From the NCBI GenBank assembly GCA_938011325.1, contig CALLUD010000009.1, positions 1 to 35,070 of the forward strand: 35,070 nucleotides of DNA. Reading direction: 5' to 3'. Within the stretch, counting starts at the first letter, position 1. Every line of letters starts with the position of its first letter. Below, in pieces: positions 15,878 to 21,946 of this stretch. The position numbers and the translations under genes are program-made. This DNA is from an uncultured Spartobacteria bacterium (GTDB lineage Bacteria > Verrucomicrobiota > Verrucomicrobiia > Chthoniobacterales > JAATET01). Below the pieces are notes generated by a model. The model did not search any database. It saw only the letters and a list, made by a program, of their open reading frames with translations, and was not told the origin of the DNA.

Positions 15878-15958
15878 GGCGAGCTCTCATTGGAACCGCA
15901 ATGTGGAATGGATAACGCAAATGGGTTAGAGGATGACCCAAAGCTCGCCCTCAATGAG
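15878..15958 (-). promoter_or_regulatory. Interlocked 7-base inverted repeats in the leader of PEP-CTERM copy 1
   Basis: GGCGAGC (15878-15884) is complementary to GCTCGCC (15943-15949), and the adjacent CTCATTG (15886-15892) is complementary to CAATGAG (15952-15958). The order is A-B-A'-B', which cannot fold as nested hairpins but could form an H-type pseudoknot, or could be a composite protein-binding site. It lies 27-107 bases upstream of the start codon at 15851. Function is inferred only from position. Confidence 0.3.
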
Positions 15959-16094
15959 TGGTGAGCAGCAATAAAATTCGCTACCGACAATCACGGAGCG
16001 ATCGTTCTTACAAGTGGCGTTTAGGGAGAAGTCGGCGATTTTGCGGAGTTGATTTTGTGCCTCGTCCGGTCTGTGATGGGCTCGCCTGAACGAA

Positions 16095-16125
16095 TAAGAA
16101 AGGCCGGAACCTTTCGGTTCCGGCC
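16095..16125 (-). terminator. Rho-independent terminator of the third PEP-CTERM gene
   Basis: GGCCGGAACC at 16102-16111 pairs perfectly with GGTTCCGGCC at 16116-16125. On the minus strand the loop reads GAAA and the stem is followed by TTTCTTATTC. It begins 25 bases after the stop of the gene at 16150. Confidence 0.88.
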
Positions 16126-16149
16126 CTCGCGAGGAAGTCGAGGCTTCGC

Positions 16150-18066
16150 CTATGCCTTGCGTGCCTTACGACGGCGCATGATCGCGCTCAGAGCCAAGAC
16201 CCCGGCAACGCCCACGGCGTAGGCCGAGGGCTCGGGGACGACGGTTAGCGAGCCGGTGCCGGTAATGAATCCGGCGAGATTGCTGCTGTTATACACGCCG
16301 TTCCCTTGTATCACGTCGTCGATATAGAGGGCGCAGATGGTGTTAGTGCCCAGGAAATCGAGGTCGATCGTTGCCCCGGTATAGAGGTAAACGGCTGCCG
16401 TATCGGCGAGATAGGCCGTGTTGATCGACAGGGTGCCGTCTACCACAAACGTGTCGCCCGTGTATTCCTGAGCGCCAGCGAGTGTGAGGATGCCTCCACC
16501 AATCTTGGTGAAGTCGCCGGTGCCATGGAGCACGGTCTGGATGCCGACGTTGAATTCCTGCGTGTCGAAGGTCAGGCCTCCTGCGTCGATGACGACATAG
16601 GGGCGATTCGTGTTGTGAGTTGTCGCCTGGAAGAAGTCCGCTTCGTCGGCGAGTGCCCGGATCGTGCCGCCGTTGACGCTGATGCTGTTCCGCGTCGGAT
16701 CGGGTTCGGCACCCGCGGCGATTCCGCCCTGGCGGATCGACTTGGTGGCCAGCGTGCCGCCATTGAGGATGATGCGGCCATTCATTCCGCCGTTGGTGGA
16801 ATTGTCATCCCGGCCAAGCGTGACGAAGTTATTCACCGTCACCGTGGAGTTGCCGTTCACCGTGACGGTCGCGGTGGCGTCGCTGTTGCCGATGTGGCCA
16901 ACGGTCAACTCCCGGAGCGTGAGCGAAGAGCTTCCATTCAAGGTAATGGAGGTGGTTCCAGTATTTCCGGTGCCGCCGTAGTCGCCGACCTTCCATTTGG
17001 AATTAGAGGCGGTGATGGAGGAGTTGTCAGACAATGTGAAATTGACCACGGCGGTATTCCCCGCGCCGATTGTGGCGGTGTCGCCTCCGGAGATGGTTAT
17101 TGCCGCGTTGTCGCTCATTGTCACCGTGGCATTCGATCCGCCGTTGTGCGTCTCCAGTCGGGTGGCAATTTCCATCGTAGCGTTTTCGCGCATAATCAAG
17201 GTGGCGTTCGCATTCGCGCCTTCTCCGAGCCGCACGTGGTTCTGCGAGATCACCTTGCCGGAACCTTCGATTTCAAGGGTAGCGGTCGCATTCTGCCGTG
17301 CCACAGTAAGGAAGCCGGATGCTCCGCCTTTGGTTACGATGGCGTTATCCTTGACCAGAAGATGGGCCTTGGCGTTGACGTGGTTATTGCCAATATAGAT
17401 TTCCGAGTTTTCGGTCTTCAATTGGGAGTTGCCATTCAGCGTGACATACGCTTCCCCGGCGTTGCCGTCGCCCAGCACCAAGTGGTTGGTGGTGCCTTTC
17501 TTTACGATCTGAGCGGAGTCATTCAGCTCGACGGTGGCCTTGCCTCCCTGGCGCCCGATGACGAGCCAGTCGTTGTTGGCTGTGATTGTCGCGGTGTCGG
17601 AAAGCGTGACGTTTGCAGTGGAAACGATGGAACCCGCGTTATTTCCGTCGGCGATGTAAACTCTTGTGTTTCCAGTAATCGACGACGAACCGGACATGGT
17701 CAAATTCGCGGTGCCGGAGGTCGAATCGAAAGCGTAGTCACCGATTCGTATGTAATCGGTGCTGTTGGCGATCGAGCCTCCCGTCATGGTGAGGGTGCCG
17801 TTGATGAAGCGGAGATTCGAGATCGTGATGGTATCGCCAGCTCCCACCGTGGCTTCGCCGCCGTTCTTGATGATCGCGAGGTCCGCGTTTGTTGGCGCGT
17901 GGCCGAGAGACCAGTTTGCGTCGTCCGTCCAGGATGCAGGACCGGCGACGTTCCAAAAGTCATCTGCTGCATGGCTGGTAAGGGCCACGCAGCTCATTGC
18001 GATTGGCAGGAAGCGCAATGCTCTCGACGTGGAGAAACGGGGTTTGAGTATTCTAGGAGGAATCAT
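16150..18066 (-). CDS. PEP-CTERM protein with autotransporter-type beta-solenoid repeats (copy 2)
   Basis: A 638-residue secreted protein paralogous along its whole length to the gene at 13845-15851. Shared blocks include DDFWNVAGPASWTDDANWSL near the mature start, WLVIGRQGGKATVELND, FLTVARQNATATLEIEG, NHVRLGEGANANATL, LGRDDNSTNGGMNGRI and NGGTIRALADEADFFQ. The signal peptide ends near ALTSHAA at about residue 34. The repeats NATVTMSDNAAI, TSITLNGSSSLTL and ATVTVNGNSTV suggest a beta-solenoid. The C-terminus is a PEP-CTERM tail (VVPEPSAYAVGVAG, then RRRKARKA). No Shine-Dalgarno is visible; codons 3-5 (CCTCCT) even resemble the anti-Shine-Dalgarno itself. A likely role is a surface or matrix structure; no catalytic motif is seen. 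Confidence 0.9.
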   Translation of the reverse strand: MIPPRILKPRFSTSRALRFLPIAMSCVALTSHAADDFWNVAGPASWTDDANWSLGHAPTNADLAIIKNGGEATVGAGDTITISNLRFINGTLTMTGGSIANSTDYIRIGDYAFDSTSGTANLTMSGSSSITGNTRVYIADGNNAGSIVSTANVTLSDTATITANNDWLVIGRQGGKATVELNDSAQIVKKGTTNHLVLGDGNAGEAYVTLNGNSQLKTENSEIYIGNNHVNAKAHLLVKDNAIVTKGGASGFLTVARQNATATLEIEGSGKVISQNHVRLGEGANANATLIMRENATMEIATRLETHNGGSNATVTMSDNAAITISGGDTATIGAGNTAVVNFTLSDNSSITASNSKWKVGDYGGTGNTGTTSITLNGSSSLTLRELTVGHIGNSDATATVTVNGNSTVTVNNFVTLGRDDNSTNGGMNGRIILNGGTLATKSIRQGGIAAGAEPDPTRNSISVNGGTIRALADEADFFQATTHNTNRPYVVIDAGGLTFDTQEFNVGIQTVLHGTGDFTKIGGGILTLAGAQEYTGDTFVVDGTLSINTAYLADTAAVYLYTGATIDLDFLGTNTICALYIDDVIQGNGVYNSSNLAGFITGTGSLTVVPEPSAYAVGVAGVLALSAIMRRRKARKA

Positions 18067-18255
18067 ACGGGTGTGTTTGTCGCCTGATATGCGTGCATGC
18101 GAAGGGAATTTAGCTCAAGAGGGTTTTCAAAACCGTATGGGATAGTCCTTGACCCATTGAGTGATGGTGAAAATTGATCGCTGTCGAGACACTCGCTTCA
18201 CGAGGAGCGGATTTTTCTGTGAATTTCCCGGCGCTTTGCGCGAGAGTGGCGGCCG
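18067..18255. other. Divergent spacer between PEP-CTERM copy 2 and lipA
   Basis: A 189-base divergent spacer. It contains a perfect inverted repeat GGTTTT-C-AAAACC at 18122-18134, upstream of the PEP-CTERM gene, and a TTGACC hexamer at 18149-18154 that could be a -35 element for lipA, without a good -10. The segment near 18155-18170 (CATTGAGTGATGG) resembles CAATGAGTGGTG at 15952-15963 in front of the paralogue. This may mean that the promoter was duplicated with the gene. Confidence 0.35.
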
Positions 18256-19155
18256 ATGTCCTGTTCGAAGATCGATCCCGCTCTGCACCAGTCGAAAAAG
18301 CCGGAATGGATCAAGGTGCGCCTTCCCTCGAACCCCGTCTTCTTCTCCACGAAGGGGCTGATCTCGGATCTCAAGCTTCACACGGTGTGCGAGAGCGCCC
18401 AATGTCCGAACCGCTGGGAGTGCTGGAGCCAGGGCACGGCGACGTTCATGATCGCGGGCGAGCGCTGCACGCGCGCCTGCGGATTCTGCGCCGTTTCGAC
18501 GGCGAAGCCATTTCCGCTCGAGGAGGATGAGCCTGAGCGGGTCGCGGAGGCGATTCGTCGGTTGAACCTCAAGCATGTCGTCATTACCGCGGTCGCGCGC
18601 GACGATCTCGCCGATGGCGGTGCGTTGCACTTCGCCAGGACGATCGAGGCGGTGCGCGCGGTCGATCCGGAAATCATCATCGAGGTGCTGACCCCCGATT
18701 TCAACGGGCGCGAAGCCCCGTTGCGCACGGTCATCGACGCGAAGCCGCACGTCTTCAATCACAACCTCGAGACGGTCGAGCGCCTGACTCCGCTGGTCCG
18801 CTCACGCGCGAAATACCGCCTGTCGCTCGACTTCCTGAAACGCGCGAAGGAGATGGATCCCGGCGTGGTCACGAAGAGCGGCCTGATGCTTGGTCTCGGC
18901 GAGACGGAGACGGAGCTGTTCCAGGCGATGGATGACCTTCGCGAAGCAAACGTGCAGGTGTTGACGCTGGGCCAGTATTTGCGGCCGACGCCTTCGCATC
19001 TGCCCGTGGTGGAATACATCCGCCCCGAGGCGTTCGAGCTTTACCGCGAGATCGCCTACAAAAAGGGCTTCGAATACGTCGCGAGCGGACCGCTGGTTCG
19101 CAGCTCCTATCATGCGGCGGACTACAATCCGGTCGAGCGCAAGCCGAGAGCCTAG
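18256..19155 (+). CDS. lipA: Lipoyl synthase
   Basis: A 299-residue radical-SAM lipoyl synthase that inserts two sulfurs into protein-bound octanoyl groups. The auxiliary cluster motif C-x4-C-x5-C is present as CESAQCPNRWEC (C45, C50, C56), the radical-SAM motif C-x3-C-x2-C as CTRACGFC (C71, C75, C78), and the C-terminal RSSYHAADY supplies the conserved serine ligand. KKPEWIKVRLP and LTLGQYLRPTPSHLPV are also typical. The length is normal. The usual partner lipB is not adjacent, so octanoyl transfer must be encoded elsewhere. The stop overlaps that of the convergent fumarylacetoacetase-family gene by 4 bases. Confidence 0.97.
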   Translation: MSCSKIDPALHQSKKPEWIKVRLPSNPVFFSTKGLISDLKLHTVCESAQCPNRWECWSQGTATFMIAGERCTRACGFCAVSTAKPFPLEEDEPERVAEAIRRLNLKHVVITAVARDDLADGGALHFARTIEAVRAVDPEIIIEVLTPDFNGREAPLRTVIDAKPHVFNHNLETVERLTPLVRSRAKYRLSLDFLKRAKEMDPGVVTKSGLMLGLGETETELFQAMDDLREANVQVLTLGQYLRPTPSHLPVVEYIRPEAFELYREIAYKKGFEYVASGPLVRSSYHAADYNPVERKPRA

Positions 19156-19958
19156 ATCGGCTCTTCCACGACGGGATTCGTCAGCGCGCCGATACCGTCG
19201 ATTTCGACGGTGACGGTGTCGCCGGGCGCGAGCCAGCGGGGCGGGGTGCGCGCCATGCCCACGCCGGAAGGCGTGCCGGTGAGAATGACCGTGCCCGCCT
19301 CGAGTGTGGTGCTGCCGCTCAGGAATTCGATGATCGTCGGGATGTCGAAGATGAGATCGCTGAGGGGCGACTCCTGCATCACTTCGCCGCTCACGATGGT
19401 GCGAAGCGTCAGCGCGGAAGGATCGGGGATTTCGTCGGGAGTGACGAGGCATGGTCCGAGCGGGCAGAACGTGTCGAAGCCCTTGCCGCGGCACCACTGG
19501 CTGCCGCCGAAATCCTTCTGCCAGTCGCGCGCGCTCACGTCGTTGGCGCACGTGTAGCCGAGCACGTGCTCGAACGCGCGTTCGCGGGAAATGTTTTTCC
19601 CGCTCCGGCCAATGATCACCGCCAGCTCGCCTTCGAAATCCACGCGATCGCTCGCGAGATGGCGCGGCAGCTCGATCGGCGCGCCGGGATGCTGGCGCGT
19701 CACCGGCGGCTTCATGAAAAGCACGGGGCGCTGCGGAATGCGCGCGCCGGTCTCCTCGGCGTGGCGCCGGTAATTCAGCCCGATGCAGAGAATCGTCCCC
19801 GGTTCGATCGGCGTGAGAAGTGGCCCCAGCGTGACGGTTTCCGAGGTGACTTCGTAATCGGACAACAGGTCGCCGACGATCCGTCTTGCCGGGCCGTCCG
19901 GATCGAGGGCGGCCCACTCCGACGCGCCTTGCGGATTGCGATGGCGAACGATCTTCAC
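19152..19958 (-). CDS. Fumarylacetoacetate hydrolase family protein
   Basis: A 268-residue FAH-fold enzyme. Motifs visible are CIGLNYRRHAEE (about 58-69), the metal-ligand region RVDFEGELAVIIG, GYTCANDVSARDWQ, GKGFDTFCPLGP and the C-terminal LTGTPSGVGMARTPPRWL followed by GDTVTVEIDGIG. The fold covers C-C hydrolases, 2-hydroxyhepta-diene-dioate isomerases, acylpyruvases and 2-keto-3-deoxy sugar acid enzymes; the substrate cannot be told from the sequence. It starts one base after the upstream GH43 stop, so it belongs to that operon, making a role after sugar release or sugar-acid breakdown attractive (inference). The N-terminal 50 residues are variable as in most family members. Confidence 0.9.
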   Translation of the reverse strand: MKIVRHRNPQGASEWAALDPDGPARRIVGDLLSDYEVTSETVTLGPLLTPIEPGTILCIGLNYRRHAEETGARIPQRPVLFMKPPVTRQHPGAPIELPRHLASDRVDFEGELAVIIGRSGKNISRERAFEHVLGYTCANDVSARDWQKDFGGSQWCRGKGFDTFCPLGPCLVTPDEIPDPSALTLRTIVSGEVMQESPLSDLIFDIPTIIEFLSGSTTLEAGTVILTGTPSGVGMARTPPRWLAPGDTVTVEIDGIGALTNPVVEEPI

Positions 19959-19959
19959 G

Positions 19960-20919
19960 CTATTTCAGCGGCGACGCCTCCGGGCCTTCTTCGGTCGGCG
20001 TGATCGTCTCGATGGTGCCATCCTTGTGGAACGTCACCGGCTGAATGTTGCACTGGCGCACGCCGGTGAGCGGCGGCTCGTTTTTGTCCGACGGCCAGTA
20101 ATGGTAGGCGATATACCACTGGCCGGTCTTCGGATTCTGGAAGAACGAATGATGACCCGGGCCCTTGTGCGTGGGGCCGGAGTTGAGGATCGGTCCCTTG
20201 TAATCCCATGGTCCGACCGGGGAATCGGAGGTTGCGTAGTGGACGGAGTAGTTCGGGTTGTTCCAGCCGCCGTGGCTGTAGGAGAGGTAGTAAGTGCCGT
20301 CGATCTCGTGCATGAACGCGCCCTCGGTGAATTCCGGCGGCGTGTCGACCTCGATTTCCTCGTCGAGTTCGATCAGGTTCGGCTTGAGTTTCCACACGCG
20401 CAGCTTCGCTCCGGCGCTTCCGCCCGCGTAGAAATACGCGGTGCCGTCCTTGTCGATGAACACCATCGGGTCGATCGCCTCGAAGCCGTCACCGCCGATC
20501 AGCAGTGGCTTTCCGCTGTCCTTGAAGGGGCCGGCGGGATTGTCCGCCACCGCGACGCCGATGATGCTCGGCTTCGGATTCTGCGGGCCGACGGAATAGT
20601 AGAAGTAGTATTTGCCGTCCTTCTCGACGATGCCCGGCGCCCACAGGAAACGCTCCGGCGCGCCGTCGTCCTTGATCCACGGAATGTCCTCGATTTTCAG
20701 GATGGGCTCGGTGGCGGTCCAATTGACGAGGTCCGGCGAGGAGTAGGCGACGAAATCGAAGGAGTGGAATTGCGCGTCGGGATTCGTCGAATGCGTCGGG
20801 TAGGCCCAATACAGGTCGCCGAAGACGGTCACGTGCGGATCGGCGCCGGGGAAAACAGGGTTGGCGTGAGCCAGTGCAGGCAGAGCAAGAACGGCGGCAA
20901 GAGAGAGGGAACGAAACAT
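19960..20919 (-). CDS. Glycoside hydrolase family 43 protein, secreted (copy 2)
   Basis: A 319-residue five-bladed beta-propeller enzyme. The ATG at 20919 gives a signal peptide (MFRSLSLAAVLALPALAHA, cut near 19); the longer frame to 20955 would precede this with polar residues. The three GH43 catalytic acids are visible: general base D27 in GADPHV, pKa-setting D150 in AIDPMVFID, and acid E199 in FTEGAFMH. Supporting blocks are FLWAPGIVEKDGKYYFYYS and THKGPGHHSF. GH43 enzymes are mostly arabinofuranosidases, arabinanases or xylosidases; the exact activity is not predictable here. It is a close paralogue of the upstream gene, 43 bases away, and precedes the FAH-family gene by one base. Confidence 0.92.
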   Translation of the reverse strand: MFRSLSLAAVLALPALAHANPVFPGADPHVTVFGDLYWAYPTHSTNPDAQFHSFDFVAYSSPDLVNWTATEPILKIEDIPWIKDDGAPERFLWAPGIVEKDGKYYFYYSVGPQNPKPSIIGVAVADNPAGPFKDSGKPLLIGGDGFEAIDPMVFIDKDGTAYFYAGGSAGAKLRVWKLKPNLIELDEEIEVDTPPEFTEGAFMHEIDGTYYLSYSHGGWNNPNYSVHYATSDSPVGPWDYKGPILNSGPTHKGPGHHSFFQNPKTGQWYIAYHYWPSDKNEPPLTGVRQCNIQPVTFHKDGTIETITPTEEGPEASPLK

Positions 20920-20962
20920 CGCGGCAATCCTAGCGGGCGCGGATTTTCCGCACAAGACGCGG

Positions 20963-21901
20963 TCAGCGAATTCGCGAACTCGGCGCGTTGTCGGTCATCT
21001 TGATGGGCTCGATGACTCCGCCCGGGCCGTATCGCACGCGGTCGATGGCAATTTTTCGACTTCCGTGGTAGGGGCCCTCCTTCTTCGAAGTTTCCCAGCG
21101 GTGGTAGACAATGAACTCCTCGCCGGTGCGCGGATTTCGGACGAATGAATGGTGCCCGGGCCCCTTGTGCGTGGCGTCACTTTGGAGGATGCAGCCACGA
21201 TACGTCCAGGGGCCGACGGGGGAGTCCGCCGTCGCGTAGTGGACCGAGTAGTTCGAGTTGTTCCACGAGCCGTGGCTGTAGGAGAGATAGTAGATGCCGT
21301 CGCGCACGTGCATGAATGCGCCTTCGGTGAAATTCGGAGGGGTCTCGACGGGAATCTCGCGCTCGATGTTCACCATGTCCGGCTTCAACTCCCAGACGCG
21401 CAGTTTCGCGCCGGCACTTCCGCCCGCGTAGAGGTAGGCCCTGTCGTCCTTCGGATCGATGAACACCATGGGATCGATCGCCTCGAATCCATCGCCGCCC
21501 GTGATCAGCGGTTTCCCGCTGTCGACAAACGGCCCTTCCGGCTTGTCGCCCACGGCCACGCCGATCCGGCTCGGCGTGGGCCCCTGCGGACCGACGGAAT
21601 AATAAAAGTATCCCTTCCCGTTTCTCGCGGCGATCGCCGGAGCCCACGCGTAATGACGCGGCGCGCCGTCGTCCTCGATCCAGCCGACGTCCTTGAAATC
21701 GAGAATGACGTCGTGCTTCTCCCATCTGCGCAGGTCCTGCGACGAATACACGGTGAACGACTGGGAGCGTGGTCCGGTCGGGTAAAGCCAGTAGGTGCTG
21801 CCGAAGACGGCGGCATGCGGGTCCGCTCCGTCGAGCACGGGGTTTGCAAGCGCCGGGAACGCGGCGGACAGCGCGGCAGGCAGAAGAAGAATACGTCGCA
21901 T
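20963..21901 (-). CDS. Glycoside hydrolase family 43 protein, secreted (copy 1)
   Basis: A 312-residue paralogue of the neighbouring GH43. The signal peptide is MRRILLLPAALSAAFPALA. Catalytic residues are D27 (GADPHA), D143 (AIDPMVFID) and E193 (FTEGAFMH). YAWAPAIAARNGKGYFYYS, AGGSAGAKLRVW and THKGPGHHSF match copy 2 almost word for word. The differences lie mainly in blade-edge loops and the C-terminus, so the pair may split substrates such as linkage or chain position. It lies 45 bases downstream of PEP carboxylase on the same strand and 43 bases before copy 2. Confidence 0.92.
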   Translation of the reverse strand: MRRILLLPAALSAAFPALANPVLDGADPHAAVFGSTYWLYPTGPRSQSFTVYSSQDLRRWEKHDVILDFKDVGWIEDDGAPRHYAWAPAIAARNGKGYFYYSVGPQGPTPSRIGVAVGDKPEGPFVDSGKPLITGGDGFEAIDPMVFIDPKDDRAYLYAGGSAGAKLRVWELKPDMVNIEREIPVETPPNFTEGAFMHVRDGIYYLSYSHGSWNNSNYSVHYATADSPVGPWTYRGCILQSDATHKGPGHHSFVRNPRTGEEFIVYHRWETSKKEGPYHGSRKIAIDRVRYGPGGVIEPIKMTDNAPSSRIR

Positions 21902-21946
21902 GGTCGGGGGAAGTCTCGTCGGCGCGACCGACGGGCGGCCCGCGTC

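Noticed and set aside
13845..18066. Considered the tandem repeat-rich genes as a phase-variable or CRISPR-like repeat region
   Set aside because: The repeats are degenerate protein-level beta-strand repeats inside intact reading frames, not regular DNA repeats with spacers.
16306..18087. A 593-codon open frame on plus opposite PEP-CTERM copy 2
   Set aside because: Its repeats are only the reverse complement of the beta-solenoid repeats; signal peptide, PEP-CTERM tail and terminator all support the minus strand.
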